Program-made: the position numbers and the translations under genes
Shown here: in pieces, positions 20,959 to 31,625 of the stretch
Layout: every line of letters begins with the position of its first letter
Position numbering within the stretch: position 1 is the stretch's first letter
The notes under the pieces: generated by a model
Seen by the model: only the letters and a program-made list of their open reading frames with translations
Told to the model about the DNA's origin: nothing
Database searches by the model: none
From: Batkoa obscura
Taxonomy: Eukaryota > Entomophthoromycota > Entomophthoromycetes > Entomophthorales > Batkoaceae
Length of the DNA stretch: 64,000 nucleotides
NCBI GenBank assembly: GCA_030770535.1
Contig: JASVEC010000025.1
Location: 434,001 to 498,000, forward strand
Reading direction: 5' to 3'

Positions 20959-23733
20959 ATGGCTGAGCTCAAGTATGTTGGTGAAATTAATTATAGTCAG
21001 ATTATTGTAGAAAAGGAGTTAGGGGCTGGTGCTTTCGGATCCGTACATTTAGTGAAGTATCGCGGTATGACATGTGCTATGAAACAATTAAAGCTTACTC
21101 ATTGCGATAACAGTAAAAAGAAAAAATTGGTATCTTCTTTAAAGTTAGAAGCTGAAGCTTTGTCAAAACTAGGTCAATGCCCTTATATTGTTCAGTTTAT
21201 TGGTACATGTATAGGTAGCGGCAACACTATGTGTATGTTAATGGAATACATAAATGGTAAAGATTTGGCTAAATTTATTGAAAAAGATCGTGATATTTTT
21301 AATTGGGACTTGAGGCAACGTATAACTATTGAAATTGCATTAGGAATGAATTTTATTCATTCTAAGGGTATTATACATCGTGATATTAAATCAGACAATA
21401 TTTTGATTGATTGTTCTGGAGAAATGTATCGAGCTAAAATTGCAGATTTTGGTATATGTCGTGTAGAAAAGGAGGACTTTGAAGCAGAAAAAACAATGAC
21501 TTTTATGGGGGCTGGTTCTCCTTACTGGATGGCACCAGAATTATTTAACAAAATTGGAGTTGAACCAACTAAAAAAACAGATATGTATGCTTTAGGTGTA
21601 GTGATGTGGGAAATTTGCGCTTTAAAAAGACCTTTTCAAAACATGGACCATCATCAAATAGGAATAAACAAATTAAATGGAACAATTGAAGAAGTTCCCA
21701 GCTCTACACCCCAAAATTATAAGGAGCTAATGATGCGTTGCCAACACCCCGATCCAATCATTCGTCCATTTGCAGATGAAGTTGCTTATCTTATTAAAAG
21801 TTGGACTACAGCATATGACACGCATATCCAGGATGTAGACGCATTGGATTTAGGAACTATCTTTGGTACCAAATTTTACGAAACCAGTTTAGCTTCAACA
21901 GTGATGATAAGTAAATACGATCCAATTGATGAAGGGAAATTTGAGAGTTTATTAAATGAATATGAGACTTATAAAAAAGAAAGCAGTAGACAACAAGTAG
22001 TTAGTATGCTTAAAATGAGAATTGAAAGTGATGGTTTAGGCAAATTTTACATGGTTATTGGCACAATTTATTATGAGGGTGCAAGACTATCTAGAAATTA
22101 CAACAAAAGTTTATTTTATTACAAAAAATCGGCAGAATTAAAAAACTTGGAAGGTATTACACGTTTAGGTATCATGTATAAGCATGGCTATGGAATTAAG
22201 CAACCTGACCTCGATCGTGCCTTTGAACTGTTTACCATGGCTGCTAAAAATGGTTCTGCAGCTGCTCAATGTTCTTTAGGAGAATGTTATTCTTTAGGAT
22301 TAGGAACATCCCAGGATATATCAAAAGCAATTTATTATTTTAAACAATCTGCTGCCCAAGAGTTCCCTCAAGCATTATATATGCTAGGTCATTACTATTA
22401 CAATGGGGAAGTAGTTGAAACAAATTATAGTGAAGCTTTTAGGCTATATAAAAAAGCTGGTGATAAAGGTCACGGTGATGCTCAATTTTCATTAGGGATC
22501 ATGTACAAGCATGGTATTGGGTTAGATACTAACGATGAAGAAGCTTTACGTTGGTTTCGAAAAGCAGCAATTCAAGGTCATTCAAGAGCACAAAATAATG
22601 CAGGATCCTGCTATTATTTTGGTATTGGAAGTGCCAAAGATTTATTAGAAGCAGCAGGGTGGTATCGTAAATCAGCAATGCAAGGAAATCCTTCCGCGCA
22701 ATACAATTTAGCAGAATGCTATTCTAATGGCCATGGTGTAGAACAAAATCCTAAAGAAGCTTTCATATGGTTAAATAAATCAGCAGAACAGGGTCATCCT
22801 GGAGCCCAGTTACAATTAGGGATGTGTTATTTTACTGGAGTAGCAATAGATAAAGATTATGATAAAGCAATTAAATATTTCAAATTAGCAGCTGACCAAA
22901 ATAATCCAGTGGCGCAGTCTTCTTTAGCTCAATGTTATTTAAGAGGCCAAGGAACTAATATCAATAATGAATTGGGATTTAACTATTCCAAATTAGCTTC
23001 TGAAGCTGGACAGGTGGAGGGTATGCATCAATTAGCTTGTTGTTATTTTAATGGTGTTGGTACGATGAAAGATTTTGATAAAGCCTTCTATTGGTTTAAA
23101 CAAGCTCACGATAAAGGCCATAAACTATCCGGCATGGCTTTAGCTACTTGTTATAAAGACGGATTAGGGACTGCCCCTTCTGATGAATTGAGTTTTAAAT
23201 GTTATCTGGAGCTATCCGAATCTGGTGATTCTGATGCCCAATCTAACGTAGGTTCTTGTTATCTTCTAGGGAAAGGAGTAGCCATGGATTTAGAGAAAGC
23301 AATTTACTATTTTAACCTAGCAGTCGAAAAAAATAACCCAAGTGCCTTAGTAAATTTAGCTCAATGCTACCAGAATGGTAATGGCGTGGAAAAGGATGAA
23401 GCTAAAGTAGTAGAGTTATATACTAAAGCAGCGGATCAAGGTTCACTTATTTCAATGTTTAATTTAGCAGTGTGCTATGAAAGGGGTGATGGGTTATTTT
23501 ATAAAGATATGCAAGGGGCAATGAGATATTATGAAATGGCAGCAAACAAGGGCTTTTCACCAGCTCAAGAAAGATTAACACAGTTGAAACTAATCATGGA
23601 AAAAGTTCGAGGTAAAAATTCAAATTTATCCAAATCTCAAATGGAATCGACCCTTGGATCTACTCTTATGAATTCTCAATTTCCTAACTCAGTCAATAAG
23701 GAAGAAACCAAAAAGTCTTGTACCATCATGTAA
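20959..23733 (+). CDS. Protein kinase with 14 Sel1 repeats and a C-terminal CaaX box
   Basis: Single-exon protein of 924 residues. The N-terminal kinase domain (about 14-285) has the glycine loop GAGAFGSV (22-29), Lys42 in AMK, a Glu in helix C (64 or 66), HRDIKSDN (catalytic D142), DFG (163-165) and APE (192-194), so it should be active; the sequence style is tyrosine-kinase-like (TKL). After a linker, 14 consecutive Sel1-like repeats of about 36 residues (from about 355 to 865) build a solenoid for protein binding. The tail ends Ser-Cys-Thr-Ile-Met, a CaaX motif whose Met favours farnesylation, so membrane attachment is likely. Kinase-Sel1 fusions are known in glomeromycete fungi and amoebae; the prenyl end is the unusual part. 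The first ATG is used; no better start is visible. Confidence 0.93.
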   Translation: MAELKYVGEINYSQIIVEKELGAGAFGSVHLVKYRGMTCAMKQLKLTHCDNSKKKKLVSSLKLEAEALSKLGQCPYIVQFIGTCIGSGNTMCMLMEYINGKDLAKFIEKDRDIFNWDLRQRITIEIALGMNFIHSKGIIHRDIKSDNILIDCSGEMYRAKIADFGICRVEKEDFEAEKTMTFMGAGSPYWMAPELFNKIGVEPTKKTDMYALGVVMWEICALKRPFQNMDHHQIGINKLNGTIEEVPSSTPQNYKELMMRCQHPDPIIRPFADEVAYLIKSWTTAYDTHIQDVDALDLGTIFGTKFYETSLASTVMISKYDPIDEGKFESLLNEYETYKKESSRQQVVSMLKMRIESDGLGKFYMVIGTIYYEGARLSRNYNKSLFYYKKSAELKNLEGITRLGIMYKHGYGIKQPDLDRAFELFTMAAKNGSAAAQCSLGECYSLGLGTSQDISKAIYYFKQSAAQEFPQALYMLGHYYYNGEVVETNYSEAFRLYKKAGDKGHGDAQFSLGIMYKHGIGLDTNDEEALRWFRKAAIQGHSRAQNNAGSCYYFGIGSAKDLLEAAGWYRKSAMQGNPSAQYNLAECYSNGHGVEQNPKEAFIWLNKSAEQGHPGAQLQLGMCYFTGVAIDKDYDKAIKYFKLAADQNNPVAQSSLAQCYLRGQGTNINNELGFNYSKLASEAGQVEGMHQLACCYFNGVGTMKDFDKAFYWFKQAHDKGHKLSGMALATCYKDGLGTAPSDELSFKCYLELSESGDSDAQSNVGSCYLLGKGVAMDLEKAIYYFNLAVEKNNPSALVNLAQCYQNGNGVEKDEAKVVELYTKAADQGSLISMFNLAVCYERGDGLFYKDMQGAMRYYEMAANKGFSPAQERLTQLKLIMEKVRGKNSNLSKSQMESTLGSTLMNSQFPNSVNKEETKKSCTIM

Positions 23734-24339
23734 GAGTTAGATGTTTTGATTATTGCATTTTAACTCCGTTTAGTTTTCTTATTTTGTTTAATTAATTTAT
23801 GAATAAATTTAAATTTTGTAGTTATTTTGTTTTTAAACATACTTTGTATAAGCTAATCTTCAACAAATTTGTTATGTTTTCACTGATAATATTTTTCAGA
23901 ATTTCAAATATACTTGCTGTACATAGAATCATATACATTTCCACTTGTTGTATATTAAACTATCACTGATCAAATCTTTTTTTCTTTTATCATAAAAGAA
24001 GTCATCAAACCACAAAAGCAATAATCAGTTGATTTAACGCAGTTTAAAAGCAGAGTTATAAACTATATTGTTTTTTTGAGATGCTAGACTTATTGACAAT
24101 ATTTTAAAATTTTACTCAAAAATAAAATAATTTAAAATGCAATTTAATGAAATTAAAAGAACATGGAATCAGATAGCTAAACTAAATTTGATTGGCTAGC
24201 ATTTGTTGCGATTTCGACAAATCTTATTTTGATTGGTGTTTATTTACTCAATAAGAATCAATTTAACCCATAAGTTAGAAGTGATTCAAAGGTTAGCTCG
24301 AAAAATTAGTAAAACATAAAGCTTTTTCATTCAAAGTTC
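23734..24339. other. Intergenic
   Basis: Terminator region of the kinase gene and promoter of the subunit h gene. No other gene seen. Confidence 0.6.
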
Positions 24340-24811
24340 ATGATGTATACCATAAAATCCATTCGTGCCATTTCTAGAGTTGTAAATAGATAATTTAGTA
24401 TAATGGTTAAATAATACTGAACTTTATTTAGCAAGTACGTCATTTCACTAGTCCAACTAAAGTTGCTCAAGCTGGTAATAAAATCATTTGAATTTAAAGT
24501 ATTTGAAGCTAACTTTATTAGATCTTATTAAAGACTTGTTCGTAAAAGAACTCAAAGGTTTCAAACCATTAGCTACTGTAATTAACTTATTTCCATATAA
24601 AAGTTAAAAGTTAACAAAAGTTGTAGGGTACCACCTCAGACATTGCTCCAGCTAAAGAATTTAAACTTCCAGCTGCTCCACAAGTAAATAACAAAAGCTC
24701 ATTTTAAAAAACAGTACCCTAATTTAGTTTAAATAATAGGCCCCTAAATTCGATGAAGATATCGCTGCTGATTTAGCCACTTATGACGCTGAAGAAGTTG
24801 TTAAGGCTTAA
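24340..24811 (+). CDS. ATP14: ATP synthase subunit h, mitochondrial, five exons
   Basis: Joining exons 24340-24381, 24432-24474, 24522-24577, 24627-24683 and 24740-24811 gives an 89-residue protein; the introns are 47-56 nt with GTAA/TAG ends and consistent phases. The N-terminus is a mitochondrial presequence (basic, Ser-rich, with an RHF-T/S processing-type site). Then comes the subunit-h signature DLIKDLFVKELKGFKP, a Pro/Ala stretch (APAKEFKLPAAPQAPK) and an acidic helix DIAADLATYDAEEV. Fungal subunit h (Atp14, the counterpart of animal F6) has this order and about this length, and sits in the peripheral stalk of F1Fo ATP synthase in the inner membrane. Each exon is too short to stand out as an ORF, so the gene is easily missed. 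Two adjacent ATGs are possible starts; the first is used here. Confidence 0.82.
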
Positions 24812-25368
24812 TTATTAAAATCTTTTAATTAAACTTTAGGTTATATTTTTCCATTGATATTTTTGTTATTTGTTATTCGATATCAATATGTATTTATTGA
24901 AATTATCCATCTAATCAATAGATATAATTTTAATTGTTGGATAAGAATGAATTTATATTATATTAGTCAATGTAAGGTTAAACAATCATTTTGTAATTAA
25001 CATAACGACTGTTTATAAATGATAGTATTGAACTTTTAGTTAAATTAATTGAGCATTTAGTGGTATTATATTTAATTCTTGTCTGAGGATTAAGAAAAAA
25101 ATATACGAAATGACCTGGTACCACTAAAATCAAATGTAGTGCGAACAACTTTTGATATGGTTATTGTTCGCCTTTAAGATAGTATCTATATCCGAAGTAA
25201 TCCTTTCGAAATTATAAGTGCTTAATTTACCCACCAAATAAATCTCTACACTCTTTTAAAAAATGTTAAGTTTATAACCAATTCTTCAGTTAAAATTAAT
25301 ATTTGATTTGAGATAATAAGTGAATTCTATAGATTATATTGTTTCTTGTTTATTAACAGTAATAGCAA
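24812..25368. other. Intergenic
   Basis: Between the subunit h gene and tRNA-Glu. No gene seen. Confidence 0.6.
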
Positions 25369-25440
25369 TTCTTCATGGTCCAGTGGTTAGGATTTTCCGC
25401 TTTCACCGGAACGGCCGGGGTTCGATTCCCCGTGAGGAAG
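25369..25440 (+). tRNA. tRNA-Glu (anticodon TTC)
   Basis: 72 nt. The acceptor stem is TTCTTCA with TGAGGAA, discriminator G. The anticodon loop CTTTCAC lies between TTCCG and CGGAA. The A box is TGGTCCAGTGG and the B box GGTTCGATTCC. A T run (Pol III stop) follows within 10 bp. Confidence 0.97.
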
Positions 25441-25807
25441 TCAGTTCATTTTTTCAAATATTTTGATATTTGTACTTGAAGATATACTATAAGTCTAACT
25501 GTAGCTTGTATCAATTTACAGTAATTAATCATAATACTAAATTACTTATTTATAAAACTAATAGTCGATTTTAATTTTTTATAATAGTGTCAAATTGACT
25601 CAAAGTTTTCATACTTCTATTGAATCTACTAGTAATGCTAGAATATTTTACTTAATGAAACAAGCTTTAAACTGTATAAGCAGTATAATAGGTAGACACT
25701 AAAGATATATAAAGTATAAGACTAATAAACTAATAGTTAAAGATTACTTAATATATTAAAATATTTATTATGCCACTAACAACAACGTAATGTTATCAAA
25801 AAGAAAC
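25441..25807. other. Intergenic
   Basis: A+T-rich, nothing recognised. Confidence 0.6.
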
Positions 25808-26290
25808 TAATTTTTCCTAATTAGAATGAGCTTTCCAAAGCTTACTTTAAAAAGTTAGGCAAGCTAAGCCTTGTTATTATAAATAATAGCAAATATTTAA
25901 AAGAAGCTGCAGAAAAAAATAAAACATTGGAGAAATATCAAGCTTCTTTTTTGCTGGTGAAAGTGAAGAAGACTTGACACCAAAAGAAAATTTACCTGAA
26001 GTTTGGTTCTGTGATAAAAGTAACGTAGGTAAAGATCGACTGTTGAACGCATTGTTTGGTACTGTTATTGGCAGTTCTATTGTAAGTTGACTGAGTATCC
26101 TGATACTACCAAGCAATTGGATTTTTTTGAGTCAGGTAAAGTAATCTATTTGCATGGTATAGTTGGCTATAAGCTTGTTTATTCTAGAGAAAAGCTTTTA
26201 AAAAATAGGAAAATATAACTAAAAGCTATTTAAAAGGACTTAAATTGGTTTATTTCTTAGTTAATTCTAAAGATAGTAAATTATACAGCA
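25808..26290 (+). pseudogene. Decayed copy of the EngB-type GTPase gene
   Basis: The sequence parallels 32310-32780 of the live gene on the same strand. It includes segments reading FFAGESEEDLTPKENLPE and SNVGK-RLLNALFGTVIG, then a displaced frame for QLDFFESGK-like residues and a degraded DMPGYG region. The P-loop is damaged (GRSNVGKS has become DKSNVGKD) and the frame breaks after the Ser-Ile-Val position. It lacks the 5' presequence and the last three exons. A dead segmental copy of the gene 6.4 kb downstream. Confidence 0.85.
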
Positions 26291-26732
26291 TTTTGAATTT
26301 ATACATGTGTTGGGTAGCAATAGTTTTCACAATTAACAAATTGTTTTGTTGCGCTGATTTATAGGTTGACTATTGAACTTGTATTTTTATACAGACAGTT
26401 AGCGCACATTTCAACTTAAATAGCAGGATCAATAGTTTTTTGATTTATCTTAAATAATAGTGAATCCGTTTTTATTACAGCTGTTATAAATAGTTCCAAT
26501 AATTTATTTATCTATTTCAAAAGTAAATCCTGAAAATTGGATTTTGTTATTTTTATAATGTTAACTCTTATTATTCAAAAAAAAATTCATTAAGGAATTA
26601 CTTAATAACTAATTGAATAAATGTAGTCTACTAAATAAGTATAAATAATTGTTATTTTTCTATAAACATTAAAAATCAGCAAAAGGATTAACTTATAATA
26701 ACTTGTTTTATTACTGTAGATGTCCAACCTTA
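26291..26732. other. Intergenic
   Basis: No gene seen between the EngB relic and the 3' end of the HDEL protein gene. Confidence 0.6.
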
Positions 26733-27122
26733 CTAAAGCTCATCATGATAATCCATGAACTTATCAGTATCAAGCCATAATCTAGTACAACCAACATCCT
26801 CTTGCTTTTTAGATTTACTCAAGCTATGTTTATACACTTTCCAACTATCGTTATTATCAACAAGAACTTTAACTTCACTTGCATTACAGTCAATAATTTG
26901 AACGCTATAATCCTCATTTGATCCAAAATAAATCTCATAACCCTTACCTTCATTTTTATTATCGAATTTTTGGAAACGAGAAGGTCCATATTTACTACTG
27001 GTATCCTTGATATAACAACCATCGTTATGAACGCAAACAGTGGCATAGTGTTTACTTTTACAAGTTACAGTGCTAGCTAAAAGGCAAAATAAGGCGGAAG
27101 TAATGGGAGCTTTGTTAAACAT
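26733..27122 (-). CDS. Small Cys protein with signal peptide and C-terminal HDEL
   Basis: 129 residues, single exon. Residues 1-20 are a signal peptide; the mature part has Cys21, Cys30, Cys36, Cys79 and Cys112. The protein ends DYHDEL, the standard fungal ER-retrieval signal, so it should be an ER-lumen resident rather than exported. There is no known enzyme domain. The most conserved segment against its paralogue at 28709-29098 is SEVKVLVDNNDSWKVYK followed by GCTRLWLDTDK. The pair is divergently transcribed with related promoters. Function unknown; an ER chaperone-like or cargo-binding role would be speculation. Confidence 0.8.
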   Translation of the reverse strand: MFNKAPITSALFCLLASTVTCKSKHYATVCVHNDGCYIKDTSSKYGPSRFQKFDNKNEGKGYEIYFGSNEDYSVQIIDCNASEVKVLVDNNDSWKVYKHSLSKSKKQEDVGCTRLWLDTDKFMDYHDEL

Positions 27123-28708
27123 TGTTAATTAAAATAAAAAATTGAATTAATAGATAATTAAGAACTAAATTCTATTCATTTAAATATATCTATACTTTTC
27201 ATCCCTTACTTAATTAGGGATATTACTTGGCTTTTTTACATTTTACCACGTATACTAATATTTCTCTAATGGTGTAAAACCTGGATCACAAATGGCTGAA
27301 TTAATGGTCAAATTTTACTTTTGATGTTTATTCCTATCGTGTCAGACATGTACTATTTAGAATGTTTCTGATTTTAGGTCAAGGTATATAAAGAATAATA
27401 AAAGATTATATATTCTAGTCAGAGAATGAATAAAATAGTAAACTTAATAAATTGGTTTATTCATTATAAAAAATAAAAATAACTCATTTCACTTAAGTCT
27501 TATAATATGTCGACAATGAATATTATAAAGAACTTATTATTATAACTTTAATTTAGTTAATTAGATATTCTACATAGATACAAATAAATAAACACATATG
27601 GAAATGTATGATTTTTATTAGTTGAAAAAAATACTTGTTAATACGGAGAATCTCAAGCAAGAGAATTACTTAAAATATTTATAGTATGATGATTAAAATT
27701 AATAACGCTATAAGAACATGGTTCATTTCATGATGTAATCTGATTTTAATAAAATAATACTTTTTTTAGTTTTTTTAACATTTTATAACAATGATTTGCT
27801 TTATAAAGAGTCATTTGTACTTTAAACTCTAATCACTTAAACACTTTTTATAGTTAAAGGACAAACTTTACATTATCCAAAATTGTGAAAGACCTTTTAT
27901 ATGTTTATTCTTTCTCTTTGCCTTGATTTACCTCTTTTTTGTCATATTATATTGATTGTACATTTACATGCTATCTATAAATTGAAATAAACTATTGTTA
28001 ATTTTAAAAGTTTGAATATCTGAAAAATTAATATTTTTATTAAATATGCCACAATAAAGATTAAAATTATGAAAACCTTATAGTTCATGATGTAAGCAAT
28101 TGCCCTTATATTTTTCCATCGTGACATAAAATTTTTATAAAAGAATAATACTCTTTCTTGGCAATTTATATATCAACCAATATTTTCTTAATAGAATCTT
28201 TACACTTTCATACGTTAATTGTTTTTTTGTATTATTATATAATATCTAATTAATTATAGTAAAGCTTTTTTAAGGTATTATTTAGAGATGTTTCATTAAC
28301 ATAATTATATAACTTATGTGAACTAGTTTATTTTTATTTGTATATATAATGAATAAATAGATTTAATTATTAAGTTTATTATTCCATTCATATCCAGATC
28401 GATTTCTCAATATACACTTTCTTTTATTATCCTTTAAATATATTAATCTCATGTTAAAAACACTTTAAATAGTATATGTATGACATTAAAATTTGACAAC
28501 AAAAGTAAGGTTTATCATTAATTCACTCATTTGTGTTCCAGATTTGCATCATTGCAAATAAAAAATTCAACAAATTGGTATGTGTGATAAAATATAAAAA
28601 AGCCAATATTCTTGATTAAGTAAGGGATGAGAAGTTTATATATATTCAAATGAATAGAATTTACTTTTTATCGAATTTTCAAATTAAAACTTTTATTTCT
28701 TACTAATA
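27123..28708. other. 1.6-kb divergent intergenic region with inverted related promoters
   Basis: The ends nearest the two genes are related in inverted orientation. Bases about 27165-27240 (ctattcatttaaatatat, catcccttacttaatta) mirror about 28595-28680 (taagggatgag, attcaaatgaatag). The duplication that made the two genes therefore included roughly 120 bp of promoter. The middle is plain A+T-rich DNA. Confidence 0.65.
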
Positions 28709-29098
28709 ATGTTAAACAGAGCTACTCTTACTTCTGCCTTTCTTTATTTTTGGATCAACACAATAGCTTGTAAAAATGAACATTATGCTAATGTTTGTGT
28801 TCATAAAGATGACTGTTATATTATTAGAGATACCGATTCTAAACATGGCATGTCTGAATTGAAAACAGGTGCTACCTTAAAATTCAGTGAAGGGTGTTGC
28901 TCATCATCCTTTACCTTCAATAAAGAGTATAGTATTAACGTTTTAACTTGTAATGCAAATGAAGTTAAGGTTCTTGTTGATAACGATGTTAGTTGGAAGG
29001 TATATAAATACAGCTTAAATAAAGTTCAAAGACAAGGAGATATTGGTTGTACTAGATTATGGATGGATACTGATAAATTAGTAAAATATAATGATTAG
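28709..29098 (+). CDS. Small Cys protein paralogue, HDEL-type end lost
   Basis: 129 residues with a signal peptide (1-20). The Cys pattern resembles the paralogue at 26733-27122 (C21, C30, C36, a Cys-Cys pair, a Cys before NANEVKVLVD, and GCTRLWMDTDK). It ends KYND at a TAG; the next codons are CTT TAA. If TAG were GAG the protein would end NDEL, so one nonsense change appears to have removed the last two residues of an HDEL-type signal. The product should therefore be secreted instead of ER-retained. It diverges most in residues 48-75. Function unknown. Confidence 0.75.
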   Translation: MLNRATLTSAFLYFWINTIACKNEHYANVCVHKDDCYIIRDTDSKHGMSELKTGATLKFSEGCCSSSFTFNKEYSINVLTCNANEVKVLVDNDVSWKVYKYSLNKVQRQGDIGCTRLWMDTDKLVKYND

Positions 29099-29640
29099 CT
29101 TTAAGTTATTTTGATTCTTTTATACTAACAAATAAAAATTGTATAATTTACCCTTAATTTTATAAAAATCTTCAATGATTTAGCTTTTTTAATATTGGAA
29201 TGCTAGTATTTTTGGCTTATAATCTTACCAGCTTCTCATACACATCAATATTAGAGTATAACGTGGCATATGGAACTATTTCTTTGAACAACAAATAATA
29301 TCATCAAATTAATCGATTTTTACAATTTAACATAATAATCAAGTTTAAAATGGATACTTAATAAAAGGAGGATAGTAATAAAAAGAACTTTTTAAATAAA
29401 ATACAAATTAGTTTTCTTTATCAAACGGACTTGATAGTTTGTGTAAAATAGATACTCTATTTTTATACGATAATAAATTTGTAACTATTAGTACTATTGT
29501 CTTTGAATGGACTGTTTGTAATTTCAAAAATATACAATAAACTTATTGGTAAAATAAATAAACTAAAAATTACAATATTGAATACCAAATACAACTATTT
29601 TGTGTAACTTAAACCAATGGCATTAATATGGCTTAAATTA
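29099..29640. other. Intergenic
   Basis: No gene seen. Confidence 0.6.
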
Positions 29641-29880
29641 TAATCACTACAATTCCTATCTTTAATTCTAGCTTCAACTCTAATCTATCCTTAACACTAG
29701 CGCTGCACCTAATAGTAGCCCTAGCCCTAACCTTAGCATTAAAGTTAGCTATGATTTTAATTTAAACACTAATGCTAACCCTGATAGCAATCCCAATGCT
29801 AGCTTTAATGCTAACTTTAATGCTAACTTTAATGCTAACTTTAATGCTAACTCTGTTAGTAATCCTATTATTAATCCTAA
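29641..29880. repeat. Degenerate hexamer-periodic tract (NNNTAA/NNNTAG), telomere-like in part
   Basis: Read in steps of six from 29641, most units end in TAA or TAG for about 40 units. The centre holds ccctag-ccctaa-ccttag, close to CCCTAA, and later a 12-bp unit (tgctaactttaa) is repeated about four times. The periodicity is clear by eye while the sequence has decayed. It may be an ancient interstitial telomeric array or a hexamer microsatellite that later re-expanded. Confidence 0.7.
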
Positions 29881-30239
29881 TCTAGTTTTAATAATACTAT
29901 AATATTTTACATTAAAATAACTCACTACAATAAGAAAATATTTTAATTTATTAGCATGATCCCCAGTTTATTAATGTTAGCACTTTATTTGACATTTTAT
30001 TAATTTCTATGATAAAAGAAGATTAATTTTAAAAGAGGAGCCAATCACTAATTTAATTAGGATTTAAAGTTTTTTGTTATTATAAAAATAACTCATTATA
30101 TTTTATAAACTAATTAAAGTTTATAAACCAGGGTTTAATATTTGAAAAAAGGATAAACCCAAAAAAACAAAAAACAAAAAACAAAGTATAAATAGACCTA
30201 CAATTTTAGATAGTCTCTACTTTTTAAAAAAAAGAAATC
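29881..30239. other. Intergenic; upstream of the Kelch pseudogene
   Basis: A+T-rich, ending in an A-rich tract just before the former start codon. Confidence 0.6.
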
Positions 30240-31625
30240 ATGTTTTTTTATCACTTCTACTCCATACTATTCCTCCTTATACTCATTTTTCCACAAGTTT
30301 CTAGTTGGATTATCACGGGTAGCACATGTGCAATGATGAATGAAAGGATGTACATTACTGGGGGCTTTAAAGATTAAAAAAAAAACATGCCATTATTTAT
30401 CGTTGAATTAAACCAACGATTTCAAACAGATAATTTTCAACTTAACAATAGCTCATTAGTCCAAACCAACACTATCCCTAATAATAATACGGACTTCTAT
30501 GCTACCTTTGGAGAAGCTCAAAATGGAAATAGCTTATACTTCTATGCCAATCAGGGGTTGCAGTATTATGATTTACAATCTAATGAGATAACGAAGAATA
30601 ATAATATTATGTCATCAGTTATTAATTTTTTTCTGCTTGGATCACTCACAGTGATTATTTTTGTATCTTTGGTGGGCATAAAATAGACCATAATAAGTTA
30701 ACAAATGAATATATAAAATTTAATGTGACCGATAAGAAGTGGTATACGATGCCAACGGGTACTCGATTATTACCTTTAGAACATTATCAAGGGATACTTT
30801 CTGATGGTCACTTTTATATATTAGGTGGTATGAATAAGAAGGGTATATTAACAGATTTAGGTGAAATTTATGCGTTTGATATAGTTAATATGGTATGGAA
30901 AGTACAATCAACAAAGAATGGTAATATTTATAAAGGAGCAAAATTCACCCCGATTGCTTATAAAAACTACGCCATTATACAAGGTGGTAGTAACTCTCTG
31001 AACTCCACCGATCCCAACTATAAATCATATAATAATGTGATGGTATTAAACTTAGCTACATAGGAATGGTGAGAATATGAATTGAATTTAGATACTTATA
31101 ATCCTACCTATTTTGGTAGAGCTTCTTATTCTGCTTAGTTGGTAGGCAATCAATTAGTGCAATTTTTAGGCGATGAGAAATCTCTCGCGCTTCAAGTCCA
31201 AGTTATTGATTTAGATACGTTCATGGTAGCAAAAGAATATATACCACTACTTAAAACTTTTTGTACTAAAGCTTATTTGGGTGATTGTGACGATAATAGT
31301 AATAGTAAAAATAACAATACGGATAGTACCGATTTGAACTGTAACTCACAAATTAATTTACTCTTAGTGTTGGGGATAGGTATCATTGGGATTACTATTA
31401 TTGTTTTATTGATATTCGATGGAATTTATTATTTTAAATGTAAAAAGAAAAAATTATAAAGGGATATTAGAAAGGGATATTAGAGAAAACAATGATCTCT
31501 TTTTAGAAGCTATTCACCCAAGTATTAAATTTGTTTGGTCCGAAAACGATGGTACAAATTTAAATCATGCTCCTAACTCTACAGCCAAGAACAGTAGATT
31601 AAATATCAATAATATTAATAATTGA
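30240..31625 (+). pseudogene. Broken Kelch-ectodomain membrane protein gene
   Basis: From 30240 the first 45 codons encode a signal peptide and the family opening (GSTCAMMNERMYITGG), then a stop at 30375. The rest aligns with the intact gene at 40712-42073: segments NSLYFYANQGLQYYDLQS, WYTMPTGTRLLPLEHYQG, FTPIAYKNYAIIQGGSN, a TM helix (about 31355-31435) and the tail motif WSENDGTN with PNSTAKNSR. Frame changes near 30600-30690 and near 31440, and stops near 31060 and 31137, make at least five breaks. It retains high similarity throughout, so inactivation is recent compared with the pseudogene at 16070. Confidence 0.88.

Noticed and set aside
25877-26116. 79-residue minus-strand frame
   Set aside because: Shadow of the EngB relic, which reads on the plus strand.
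29641-29880. Hexamer tract considered as a coding region
   Set aside because: Frequent TAA/TAG every six bases in one frame forbid coding there, and other frames lack protein-like composition.
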